Shown here: piece by piece, positions 1-7,689 of the stretch
How positions within the stretch are numbered: the stretch's first letter is position 1
How the letters are laid out: each line of letters starts with the position of its first letter
Assembly: GCA_036788835.1 (NCBI GenBank)
Contig: DAIQMR010000003.1
Coordinates: 50,059 to 114,058, forward strand
DNA: 64,000 nt
Direction: 5' to 3'
DNA from: JALCSJ01 sp036788835
GTDB lineage: Bacteria; Bacillota; Negativicutes; Acidaminococcales; Acidaminococcaceae
Position numbers and translations under genes: made by a program
The notes under the pieces: model-generated
Told to the model about the DNA's origin: nothing
The model's database searches: none
Seen by the model: the letters and a program-made list of their open reading frames with translations, nothing else

Positions 1-1141
1 ATTATATTCTCTCTGTGGGTTCGCCTTGTTTTCCTGCGTTTCCACCGCTATTTCCAATATATTTCTGGGACTTGCCAGTTTATTCTTTTTTTTAACTCTT
101 AGCAAATCACTAATACACGACATTTGGCAGGAACATAAGACACTATTAAAATTGTTGGGATGTTTTTTTCTGACATTATTAATTTCCACCGGCACAAGCA
201 GCAATATTGCTTACAGTATTAAGGAATTTTTTGTAGTATATTTTTATAGAGCATGGCCATTTTATATTGCACTCACTTTAATAGAATTCCCGAAGCCTAA
301 AGAATTTCAATATATAAAGTACTGTCTTATAGCATCTGTTGTAGTTGTGTCATGTGTTGTTATTTATCAAAATTTTCTAGGCACATTAAGGGCAAAAGGT
401 TTTAATAATAATGTGATGTATGTAGCAAGCTACTATTGTTCTTTAGTTCCTTTATTAATTATTACCATGCTTGATAATGTTACAAAGAAAAAGCGTGGAG
501 CTACTGTTTTGGTAATCGCGAATATTATCTGTTACTGCGGCATTCTCTTTAATGCAACAAGAGGCGCTTGGCTGGCTATTGCCGTTGCGGCATTGCTGTG
601 TTTTTTTGCTTATTATAAACAAAGCAAAATGGTCGTTTTGTTGGGGCTTGTTATTTGTTTAGGATTTTGTATCATTGTCCAGACTAATGACTACTATAAA
701 CAAAGATTATTTTCTATAACTAGTGCTGATGCTGGAGGAGATAGATTGTTAATATGGCAAAGCAGTATGCATATGATTGAAGATTATCCCATTACGGGAG
801 TCGGGCCGGGTATGTTCACAGAGCAATATCAGCACAAGTATATTTTGCCACAAGCTAAAGAACCAGGTCTGCGGCATGCTCATAATATTTATTTGCAAAT
901 ATGTTCCGAGAATGGCTTAATTGGCCTCATGAGTTATCTTTCGCTGTTTGGTTATTTACTTATCAATAATTTCAGAAAGTATTTGTATACAAAAAATTGC
1001 TATCACTTGCTTATTTTCACCACCACTCTCTGTATTTTAATTCAGGGAATAACAGAATTTAATGGTTCTACTTTTAAAACTTACTGGCTTATAGTGGGAT
1101 GGAGTTGTTTAATGTTGCACAAGAGAAAGGAAAGTTACTAA
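1..1141 (+). CDS. O-antigen ligase/polymerase-like membrane protein, 5' end cut by the window
   Basis: Polytopic inner-membrane protein of the Wzy_C/WaaL type, which joins or polymerises lipid-linked surface glycan on the periplasmic side. The visible 371+ residues contain about nine hydrophobic segments, the family-typical block NATRGAWLA near residue 180 (counting from the TTG at 26), and the large-loop motif HNIYLQICSENGLIGL at about 290, whose His-Asn and Glu-Asn-Gly match the Wzy_C domain. The reading frame stays open to the left window edge, so the TTG at 26 is probably internal and the real start lies outside. A family 2 glycosyltransferase follows 2 bases after the stop, suggesting one transcription unit. 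Base composition is clearly more AT-rich than the housekeeping genes further right. Ligase versus Wzy polymerase cannot be separated from sequence alone. Confidence 0.8.
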   Translation, partial: LYSLCGFALFSCVSTAISNIFLGLASLFFFLTLSKSLIHDIWQEHKTLLKLLGCFFLTLLISTGTSSNIAYSIKEFFVVYFYRAWPFYIALTLIEFPKPKEFQYIKYCLIASVVVVSCVVIYQNFLGTLRAKGFNNNVMYVASYYCSLVPLLIITMLDNVTKKKRGATVLVIANIICYCGILFNATRGAWLAIAVAALLCFFAYYKQSKMVVLLGLVICLGFCIIVQTNDYYKQRLFSITSADAGGDRLLIWQSSMHMIEDYPITGVGPGMFTEQYQHKYILPQAKEPGLRHAHNIYLQICSENGLIGLMSYLSLFGYLLINNFRKYLYTKNCYHLLIFTTTLCILIQGITEFNGSTFKTYWLIVGWSCLMLHKRKESY

Positions 1142-1143
1142 AA

Positions 1144-2118
1144 ATGGAACCACTAATTTCTATAATAATGCCGGTGTACAATGCAGAAAAGTTTCTAGAC
1201 AGGAGCATTTCCAGTGTTCTTACGCAAACATACAAAAACATTCAGCTCATTTTAGTAGAGGACGGCTCTCCTGATAATTGCCCAACTCTATGCGATAAAT
1301 ATGCTGCCCAAGATAAACGCATTAAAGTTATTCATCAGAAAAATCAAGGAGTAAGCGCTGCCCGTAATACCGGACTGGATAATGTTGCTGGCGACTATAT
1401 TATGTTTGTGGATAGTGATGACAAGATAGACGAAGATATGTGCGCTGAGCTCATGAAATATATGCTTACTAAGGATGTTGATATTGTTAGTTCTCCTTCC
1501 TACACAGTTAGAAACGGTATGGTAAAGCACAGCAAGAGAACCGGGAATTTTTCTATTAAAACCCATCCGGCAATTATTGAATACTATCTAAGCGATAATG
1601 ATGGGGTAGTTTGGAATAAACTATATAAAAAAACGGTAATAGGACAAGTACGTTTTCCGGTGGGAAGATTGTTTGAGGATTGTGCTGCCCTCTATAAAAT
1701 TGTTGAACAGGCGCATAGCATTGGTTATTTGGATAAGGAAATGTACTGCTACTATAAGAACCCTAATTCCATATCTCATACTTCTTTTGATTTACAAAAA
1801 CGCTACGAATACTATTTAGCCTATAAAGAAAGATATGAATATGCTGTAGCACATAATCTTAAATGCTCTCTTTTTTGTGAAGGATTATATGTTAAAGCGG
1901 CTCTCTCTGCCATGACAGCCGGGTATGCTAACAATGTCCCAAAAACCAATCCCCATATGCAGGAAATGATTAACTGTGTCTTAAAGCATCGGGATGAGTC
2001 AATCCTCCAATTCATGAACTTAAAGTATCGTATTTTTGCCAGAACATGCGGTAAATGTGACTTTATTCATAAAGTGGGAGCTAAATTTTCTCTATTAGCA
2101 AAAACCATAAAAAAGTAA
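1144..2118 (+). CDS. Family 2 glycosyltransferase (GT-A fold)
   Basis: Cytoplasmic, inverting nucleotide-sugar transferase for a surface glycan; acceptor and sugar are unknown. The N-terminus SIIMPVYNAEKFLDRSI, the VEDGSPD motif and the metal-binding DSDD at about residue 90 are classic GT2 signatures; the later GRLFEDCAALYK segment is the usual acceptor-side acidic motif. I place the start at the ATG at 1144, 2 bases after the ligase stop and downstream of an AAAGG tract; a start at 1099 would overlap the ligase by 43 bases and add a non-family leader. Length 324 aa is normal. It is AT-rich like its neighbour and convergent with the GT9 gene. Confidence 0.88.
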   Translation: MEPLISIIMPVYNAEKFLDRSISSVLTQTYKNIQLILVEDGSPDNCPTLCDKYAAQDKRIKVIHQKNQGVSAARNTGLDNVAGDYIMFVDSDDKIDEDMCAELMKYMLTKDVDIVSSPSYTVRNGMVKHSKRTGNFSIKTHPAIIEYYLSDNDGVVWNKLYKKTVIGQVRFPVGRLFEDCAALYKIVEQAHSIGYLDKEMYCYYKNPNSISHTSFDLQKRYEYYLAYKERYEYAVAHNLKCSLFCEGLYVKAALSAMTAGYANNVPKTNPHMQEMINCVLKHRDESILQFMNLKYRIFARTCGKCDFIHKVGAKFSLLAKTIKK

Positions 2119-2125
2119 AAACAAG

Positions 2126-2165
2126 AACAAAAAGTCTTCTTCCCGATGATTAGGAAGAAGACTTT
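2126..2165 (-). terminator. Rho-independent terminator of the GT9 gene (possibly bidirectional)
   Basis: A 13-bp perfect stem (AAAGTCTTCTTCC at 2131-2143 with GGAAGAAGACTTT at 2153-2165) lies between two convergent genes. On the minus strand it is followed by a T-rich tract (complement of 2118-2131). One arm overlaps the last codons and stop of the GT9 gene. On the plus strand the T tract is weak. Confidence 0.75.
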
Positions 2166-3178
2166 CCTTTCAATGCCTCATCTATAGCACTAATGAACAT
2201 TTGGGCATTAAGCTTAGTAATACACTTTGGATGAGGGCAATTCAAAGCGGTATCTTTGGGGCAAGGGGAACATGGCACGCCAACGAAAACTGGGTAAGAA
2301 TATTTCCAAGGAGCCCACCTATATGGTGTAGAATTTGCAAACATAGCTACGGTAGGGACTTTCTTCGCACAGGCTATGTGCATGGGGCCACTATTTGTTG
2401 CTAATAATAATTTTGCCCCTGCCAAAAGAGCTACCAGCTCACGCAAGGTTAGTTGCTCGGATAAATCGTATACTCTTTTTCCTTTCAGCTGATGGCAAAG
2501 CTTTGCAAAAATTGGCTGTTTTTGAGAATCAGAAAAAATGCAATTATAGTCGTATTTTGCCAGAACATAATTCAATGTTTCTAACAACAAATGTTCCGGG
2601 ATACTTTTGGATGATTTGCCAAAGGGAGAAACCACAATATACTTTTCAGAAGGACTAATATTATTACTTAGTAGTTTCTCTTTCAAACTTTTTGCCTCAT
2701 CCATGGCTATGGAGGAAACCTCACAGCCCAAGTCAATGGATAAATTAACATCTAAAGCACTGCTTATTTGCTGGGCGAATATTTTGGCTTTTAGTAATGG
2801 CTGTTTTCCATCATCCTCAGCTAAGCATTTTGTGAAAAGAGGAGAATGTTCATATTTGGGGCGACAGATACCGTAACGCTGCTTAACACCGCTTATTGCT
2901 GCCATAAGAGCCAACTGTGGCTGCCAGCTGGTAAAAATAATAATATCTTGTTTGGCAATAACAGGCAGAGTTTTAAGCCTAAAGAAGCGTTTATTTTTAT
3001 CTAAGCCGCATACTGCATCTACATAAGGCAATCTGTCTATCATCGGCAAATTGTGAGTATATGACATTACCGTAAGAATACAATCGGGATATAACTCTTT
3101 GATTTTTCTTAAACTTGGTGTGAGCATAATCAAATCGCCTAAGCCAGGGCAATTTTCCAATAAAATTCTTTTCCCCAT
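2150..3178 (-). CDS. Family 9 glycosyltransferase (heptosyltransferase-like)
   Basis: GT-B fold transferase of the ADP-heptose:LPS heptosyltransferase family, acting at the cytoplasmic face during LPS core or glycan assembly. Signatures are the N-terminal ENCPGLGDLIMLTPSLRKI and the C-terminal TNSGPMHIACA, the family's sugar-nucleotide loop. I choose the ATG at 3178 (342 aa), preceded by AAGAGAG; an upstream in-frame TTG at 3205 overlaps the deacetylase stop and would add nine basic residues. It lies just downstream of the deacetylase gene on the same strand, so the two probably share the promoter at 4910-4938. A cluster of cysteines near the C-terminus (GVPCSPCPKDTALNCPHPKC) is common in GT9 proteins. 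Confidence 0.88.
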   Translation of the reverse strand: MGKRILLENCPGLGDLIMLTPSLRKIKELYPDCILTVMSYTHNLPMIDRLPYVDAVCGLDKNKRFFRLKTLPVIAKQDIIIFTSWQPQLALMAAISGVKQRYGICRPKYEHSPLFTKCLAEDDGKQPLLKAKIFAQQISSALDVNLSIDLGCEVSSIAMDEAKSLKEKLLSNNISPSEKYIVVSPFGKSSKSIPEHLLLETLNYVLAKYDYNCIFSDSQKQPIFAKLCHQLKGKRVYDLSEQLTLRELVALLAGAKLLLATNSGPMHIACAKKVPTVAMFANSTPYRWAPWKYSYPVFVGVPCSPCPKDTALNCPHPKCITKLNAQMFISAIDEALKGKSSS

Positions 3179-3201
3179 ATGTCTCTCTTCTTTCTTGTTT
3201 T

Positions 3202-4848
3202 TCAACTATGCATATTTCCTTTTAAGCTAAACTTTTGTAGTTTCTTGCTGAAAAAACAGACAAATTGTGTAGCCATAGCATCATAGGCCTGGACAAATTT
3301 GAAGCGGAACAAAGCAAAAAAGGATTTACGGTGAATAAGGATTTGGTCACATATTCCGGGATGGAGTGAATCCGTCACTTTAATAATAGCTTCTTTAAAG
3401 CCTTTTTGCATATAAAGCATGCTGCCTTTTAATTTAAAATTTTTTCCCCCTACATAGGTGAAAACATAGTTGCTGGGAATTTTACCTTCATAGAAATGGG
3501 CACCTTTAGCGTCATAAGCATAAAGATTTGTGTACAAATCTGTTGTTTTACTGTTTACCCAATAGTCGTAAGCATAGGTGTCTTTCACCAATAACTTGAT
3601 AAAGGTAAACAAAGTAGGGGAAGTCTTATGGTCATAGATTTCGATTTCGTTCAGACCGGCTTTAGGTCCCTGTGTGTTAAGGATTGTTAATTTTACGGAA
3701 ACGATATTTTCCATGGCAGGGAAATCAATGATGGTGGGTTTAGCACCGGGCCGCAGAGAGCCAAATTCTAAATGTTTTCCGTTACTGAAAGTTAAAAAAC
3801 CGGCCAGCACTCGGCTGTTAAAGTCCACGTTGCCATGGATGATGATTCTGGTAATCTTTTGTGGCCGCAGGAATTGAATAAACACTTCTTTATATTGATC
3901 TGTTTCAGCAGGAATCCAGGTGCCGGCATCAAGATCTGCCGGTGATTGAAGAATATCAGAGCAATCAGCCAGTTTGAAATCATTCAGGACTGTACCATTG
4001 CCTGAAGACACAAAAACTTTCGCCTGATAAGTCAGGGAGTCTGTTCTGCGGCGCCAGAAAATCTGGTCACTGTTAATGATTTGCCGGGTCTTATGGATAA
4101 GACCTTGTGACATATAAGCCTTAATAGCAGGGTAGAGACAGCTGCCCTTAATAGTACGGCTTAAATACTCAGGGGGGACAGGCAGACGCAAACGCTGGTC
4201 CCAATCGTAGGGAGGAAAGTCCGTATCATAGGCTGGATTGTTGCTGTATTCAGCAGAGGCTCTTTCTTCTCCCTCCAAATTCAAAGATGTATAAAAATCT
4301 TGTTTGCCAAGGTAGGAACCATTGTAGGCGAAACCTTTATAAACCTCAGGCTCATATGCGTTGCCGGGAGTTTGCAAAATTTCAGCCATAGCTTCTTCAA
4401 AGATAAAAGACACGGCTCTGTGGTCCGGATGCCTGTCGAAATCATTGATAAAAAGCACATCGGGTTTATATAGGGTGATAGTTTTTTTTATATCATTGCG
4501 AAGCTTTTGTTTTGTATCCTGGGTATGGTCATTATAAAAATGGGATTTCCCGCTAATTTGCGAAGCACCGCTACAATCAAGAAAAATAACGTCTTCATCA
4601 GCCAGACCAAGAGCTTGACAGGAAGTCAGGCCGTCTCTGACTTTCAAGCCTTCTTGGTCAGGACTGGCAGTCTTGATACAAAAAACCACCCGCACTTTAA
4701 TTTTATTTTGCACTAGATGGCAAATCGTTGCACCGGCAAGATTTAATTCATCGCTTTCGTGAGGAACGATAATTAAAACGGATTTATCTTTCCATTGAGA
4801 ACCGGCAAAAAGGCTATTCTCAAAGTAATTTGTTACAAAAGTTTTCAT
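3202..4848 (-). CDS. PIG-L (LmbE-like) deacetylase family protein with C-terminal discoidin-like domain
   Basis: Zinc-dependent N-acetylglucosaminide deacetylase family. The N-terminal domain has VLIIVPHESDELNLAGA (residues 22-40) and the second metal motif RHPDHR (139-144). In the usual AHPDDE motif the second Asp and the His bind zinc and the first Asp is the general base; here that base position is Ser32 (PHESDE), so activity may be altered. About residues 300-410 read like an F5/8 type C (discoidin) carbohydrate-binding fold ending NEIEIYD; a further C-terminal region is unassigned. The start at ATG 4848 (548 aa) has AAAGG 9 bases upstream; the longer frame back to 4941 would run through the promoter. 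First gene of a minus-strand unit with the GT9 gene, implying a glycan-modifying role. Confidence 0.78.
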   Translation of the reverse strand: MKTFVTNYFENSLFAGSQWKDKSVLIIVPHESDELNLAGATICHLVQNKIKVRVVFCIKTASPDQEGLKVRDGLTSCQALGLADEDVIFLDCSGASQISGKSHFYNDHTQDTKQKLRNDIKKTITLYKPDVLFINDFDRHPDHRAVSFIFEEAMAEILQTPGNAYEPEVYKGFAYNGSYLGKQDFYTSLNLEGEERASAEYSNNPAYDTDFPPYDWDQRLRLPVPPEYLSRTIKGSCLYPAIKAYMSQGLIHKTRQIINSDQIFWRRRTDSLTYQAKVFVSSGNGTVLNDFKLADCSDILQSPADLDAGTWIPAETDQYKEVFIQFLRPQKITRIIIHGNVDFNSRVLAGFLTFSNGKHLEFGSLRPGAKPTIIDFPAMENIVSVKLTILNTQGPKAGLNEIEIYDHKTSPTLFTFIKLLVKDTYAYDYWVNSKTTDLYTNLYAYDAKGAHFYEGKIPSNYVFTYVGGKNFKLKGSMLYMQKGFKEAIIKVTDSLHPGICDQILIHRKSFFALFRFKFVQAYDAMATQFVCFFSKKLQKFSLKGNMHS

Positions 4849-4909
4849 GGCAGTGAACCTTTCTGATACTGGTTTCCCATTGGATAATTTATTATCTTTG
4901 TAATAATTT

Positions 4910-4938
4910 ATTATATAGTGTAATGGCAGGGTTTTCAA
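4910..4938 (-). promoter_or_regulatory. Sigma-A promoter of the deacetylase-GT9 unit
   Basis: On the minus strand, TTGAAA (4938-4933), a 17-base spacer and a consensus TATAAT (4915-4910) lie about 60 bases upstream of the chosen ATG at 4848. The -35 box sits inside the 5' extension of the longer open frame, which supports the shorter start. Confidence 0.8.
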
Positions 4939-4939
4939 C

Positions 4940-4990
4940 AAAAAAAATAACCGTCTCCCCTAGTTGGTCTGAACCCAGAGCTGACGGTTA
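4940..4990 (-). terminator. Rho-independent terminator of the amr operon
   Basis: Minus-strand stem AACCGTC (4989-4983) with GACGGTT (4955-4949), an inner loop that can pair partly, then ATTTTTTTT. It lies about 60 bases past the amrS stop and directly upstream of the next promoter's -35 box. Confidence 0.8.
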
Positions 4991-5050
4991 ATTACTAAGA
5001 TTCTCGGAAGGAGCATCAGTCACTTGTTTTCTTGATAGCATTAAATTCTT

Positions 5051-5872
5051 CTAACAATTACCGGTATAAACATTAGCCAAGTATTTGTTGGCTGTTTCTG
5101 CTAGCTTATATACTGCGCTGACAGGTGTTGGGTCCTTATCCAACATTTTATAGCGTGGAAAGAAACGGGTTACATGCAGAGTAATATCAGCATTGACCTG
5201 AGCCAGCCATTTAGCTATAGACTCCATTTCTTCTATAGTGTCGTTTTCTCCGGGAATAACCAACGTAGTTATTTCTACATGACTTTTAGCCGCTGCTGTA
5301 GCGATAAATTGTTTGACTGTTTCTAAATCTCCGCCCATACGTTTGTAAAAATCAGGATTAAAGGACTTTAGGTCAACATTAAAAGCGTCTATGTAGGGCA
5401 AAACTTCTGCTAAAATAGGCTGATTGACGCAGCCATTAGTAACCACTACATTTACCATGCCTGCAGCTTTAATGATTTTTGCCGTATTCTGCACATATTC
5501 ATAACCAATCATAGGCTCGTTATAGGTAAAAGCCACACCTACATTTCCTTGTTCTTTATTTCTTTTGGCTATGGTTAAAATATCTTCGGGACTATAGTAG
5601 TCGCTGTCTAAATCTGAGGCTCCCATTTGAGAAATGGCGTAATTCTGACAGAAGCTGCAGTGCATATTGCAGCCAAAGGTACCTAGTGACAAGATAAAGC
5701 TCCCGGGCATAAATCTAGCCAGCGGTTTTTTCTCGATAGGGTCCATAGCCAGGGAAACAAGGCGTCCATAATTCAAAGCTATGTTTTTGCCATCCTTATT
5801 CATTCTGGCTCTACAGGCACCGATTTGTCCTTCTTGTAGTTCACAATGATGAAAGCATACCTGACACTGCAT
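5051..5872 (-). CDS. amrS: AmmeMemoRadiSam system radical SAM enzyme
   Basis: Radical S-adenosylmethionine enzyme of the AmrS family, the third member of the widespread but functionally unresolved AMMECR1/MEMO/radical SAM trio. The 4Fe-4S motif is seen in TFGCNMHCSFCQNY (Cys at CxxxCxxC, about residue 70), preceded by the family's cysteine-rich N-terminus MQCQVCFHHCELQEGQIGAC. Length 273 aa fits the shorter AmrS forms. The ATG abuts the TAA of the upstream gene (TAAATG), with GAGGTGA as ribosome binding site inside that gene's end, so the two are translationally coupled. A terminator follows about 60 bases downstream. Confidence 0.92.
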   Translation of the reverse strand: MQCQVCFHHCELQEGQIGACRARMNKDGKNIALNYGRLVSLAMDPIEKKPLARFMPGSFILSLGTFGCNMHCSFCQNYAISQMGASDLDSDYYSPEDILTIAKRNKEQGNVGVAFTYNEPMIGYEYVQNTAKIIKAAGMVNVVVTNGCVNQPILAEVLPYIDAFNVDLKSFNPDFYKRMGGDLETVKQFIATAAAKSHVEITTLVIPGENDTIEEMESIAKWLAQVNADITLHVTRFFPRYKMLDKDPTPVSAVYKLAETANKYLANVYTGNC

Positions 5873-7267
5873 TTATTTCACCTCATGTCTTACTACTTCG
5901 AAACGTGCTAAATCTACATTGTCTTCGCCCACTGCTATGCCGGCTTTTTGCTCTGCAATGGCAATTTGGTTTTCTATAGTATCAACGCCATCCAAATTAG
6001 GCAAAAGCAGACCACGGCGACCGCCCTTGGTGACAATAACACCGTAACGTTTCACATCTAAATCTTGGGCGGTAATATGTTCTTCAATAGGTCCTAAAAC
6101 GTCTACGCTGATTTCCAGATAAGGCAGTTCGTCAGCCTGAACAGGAGCGAAACGCGGGTCCCGAGTGGCAGCACTGACGCCATTGCTGATTATTTCCTGG
6201 GCAATATTGCTCCTCACCGGACTAATGGTACCAATACAACCCCGCAGCTGGCCATCCTTGTGCAGGGAAACAAATATTCCTGCCTTGTTGTCCAGCATTT
6301 CTTGAGGTAAATTCTCCGGAACAGGAATAACTTTGCCTGTTTTAACATAATCATTAATTGTTTTTCTGGCTAAAGCAATATAAGAATCTTCTTTGCTGAT
6401 TCTTTCCTGCTGCTTTTTACTTGCCCCTGTTTTGTAGCCGGTCAAAAAATGCCGTCCTTCATTTTCTCCTTGAGGATAAAATGTGCAAATACCATAGCCA
6501 ACACCAAAATCTCCTTGGTGAGACAGAGCTTTAGCCTTAACATCCTTGCCATCTAAGGCTCCGGCCATAATTGTAAAGCTCCGATGGCCGCACTCGGCAG
6601 CAGCTTCATTCAAAGCGGCAGGGAAAGTTAACAGCTTGCCGAAATCCCCGCTGCCCATTACGGTCATTATTTTGTCGTCGTATTCCGGCCCGGCCGGGTC
6701 GAAACCATAAGGCCCATCCTCTTTTAACTTATGGGATAAATCCCCGCTGGCAATAATAACAACCTTCCTGCCTGATTTTTCAATAACATCGGCAAGAAGC
6801 ATGCCTACTTTGTAATGGACGGGCAAAGACAGTCCGGAAAATCCCATCCGTACCAATTTATAATCTTTGTAGAATTTATTGACGAAAAATAAGGGTACCA
6901 TCACACCGTGGTCCAGGTTTTTATCCCGTTCTCCCATGGTTCCCACAGGCAGATTTTCCTCCTGGGCTTCTCTGCTGATAGCATCTACCAGCTCTGTATC
7001 ATAATTCACTTTAAAGGCTGTTTCCGATGCCCTAAACTGACCGAAATCTCCAACCGCGCCGGCACCTGGCGCGATATGGAAGTAATCGGCATAAGCCACT
7101 GTATGGGGCGAAATAACTAAGATTGTCTCCGGAGCCAAGGCTGCTATCTCTTTGCCCACTTCGTCGTAGGCATTTATTGTGGGAGCGATTTGTTTTTCTG
7201 CTCCCTTGCCAACTGCAGGAATAATAATAGGTGGATGTGGAACCATAAAAGCTCCAATTATTGTCAT
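5873..7267 (-). CDS. amrB: AmmeMemoRadiSam proteins B and A fused (MEMO domain + AMMECR1 domain)
   Basis: A two-domain protein. Residues 1 to about 265 form a MEMO/class III extradiol-dioxygenase-like domain (GAFMVPHPPIIIPAVGKG at the start; ISPHTVAYADYF; IASGDLSH; CGHRSFTIMAGAL). After a lysine-rich linker, about residues 290-464 form an AMMECR1 domain with its hallmark LRGCIG in GQLRGCIGTISP. The biochemical role is unknown; the trio is usually encoded together and here B and A are one polypeptide next to amrS. The start at ATG 7267 is preferred because AAAGGA is 10 bases upstream; an ATG three codons earlier sits directly on the ribosome binding site. No convincing promoter was identified on the minus strand between 7268 and 7345. 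Confidence 0.9.
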   Translation of the reverse strand: MTIIGAFMVPHPPIIIPAVGKGAEKQIAPTINAYDEVGKEIAALAPETILVISPHTVAYADYFHIAPGAGAVGDFGQFRASETAFKVNYDTELVDAISREAQEENLPVGTMGERDKNLDHGVMVPLFFVNKFYKDYKLVRMGFSGLSLPVHYKVGMLLADVIEKSGRKVVIIASGDLSHKLKEDGPYGFDPAGPEYDDKIMTVMGSGDFGKLLTFPAALNEAAAECGHRSFTIMAGALDGKDVKAKALSHQGDFGVGYGICTFYPQGENEGRHFLTGYKTGASKKQQERISKEDSYIALARKTINDYVKTGKVIPVPENLPQEMLDNKAGIFVSLHKDGQLRGCIGTISPVRSNIAQEIISNGVSAATRDPRFAPVQADELPYLEISVDVLGPIEEHITAQDLDVKRYGVIVTKGGRRGLLLPNLDGVDTIENQIAIAEQKAGIAVGEDNVDLARFEVVRHEVK

Positions 7268-7336
7268 AAAAATCATTCCTTTCTATGTTTGACTACTTAT
7301 ATTGTACAACACTTTACCGTTTTTGTACCGTCTCCA

Positions 7337-7455
7337 TTTTATCTAAACGACGGTGGAGCACTGAAGGGTGAGACCATACTCAACCAGGACGCGGCGGAAT
7401 GCCGTCCGGGAGAGTAACCGACCTTTTAGTGTCCGCAGGCGACGAGAACTTAGTT
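7337..7455. ncRNA. Candidate structured RNA or cis-element of unknown class, between amrB and metK
   Basis: About 120 bases with no plausible gene but strong complementarity: CTAA (7338) with TTAG near 7450, GTGGA-CACT-AAGG with CCTT-AGTG-TCCGC, then ACTC..CC..GGAC..GGC closing on a GGAAT loop with GCC-GTCC-GG..GAGT. This gives a long imperfect hairpin with an asymmetric central bulge, visible by eye. It ends exactly where the metK promoter -35 begins, so it lies outside the metK transcript unless a promoter further upstream reads through. No T-run follows it on the plus strand. I compared it mentally with SRP RNA, 6S, RNase P, glycine, cobalamin and THF motifs and found no convincing match. 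Strand is undetermined. Confidence 0.35.
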
Positions 7456-7482
7456 GACAAACCTGTACCCATAGTATATAAT
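7454..7482 (+). promoter_or_regulatory. Sigma-A promoter of metK
   Basis: TTGACA (7454-7459), 17-base spacer, TATAAT (7477-7482): both hexamers match consensus. Transcription would start near 7489, just before the SAM-I riboswitch. Confidence 0.9.
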
Positions 7483-7502
7483 TCATTACGTTAAAACTAC
7501 AT

Positions 7503-7607
7503 ATGCTCATCAAGAGTGGCGGAGGGAAGGGCCCTATGAAACCACAGCAACCATGGAATCGTCCAACGGTGCTAAGTCCTGCAATCTTTTGTTGCAAGAT
7601 GGGAGAA
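7503..7607 (+). promoter_or_regulatory. SAM-I (S-box) riboswitch
   Basis: The S-box core is recognisable: CTCATCAAGAG at the 5' side (kink-turn), GTGGCGGAGGGA, GGCCC, TGAAACC, CAGCAACC, and a closing GATGGGAG at the 3' side that pairs with CTCATC to form P1. It precedes a terminator and metK, so S-adenosylmethionine should switch off its own synthetase by premature termination. Confidence 0.92.
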
Positions 7608-7618
7608 TTTAAAGATTA

Positions 7619-7650
7619 ACGCTCTCATACTTGAGAGCGCTTTTTATTTT
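7619..7650 (+). terminator. Expression-platform terminator of the SAM-I riboswitch
   Basis: Eight-bp stem CGCTCTCA (7620-7627) with TGAGAGCG (7632-7639) followed by CTTTTTATTTT, 40 bases before the metK ATG. The upstream GGGAGA segment can act as part of the competing antiterminator. Confidence 0.85.
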
Positions 7651-7689
7651 CACTTGAGCGAGCTTTTTATTTCCTAAAGGAGGAAAATC

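Noticed and set aside
7337..7455. 6S RNA, SRP RNA or a glycine/THF riboswitch
   Set aside because: It is too short for 6S, lacks the SRP apical and internal-loop sequence, and the ligand-core motifs do not line up.
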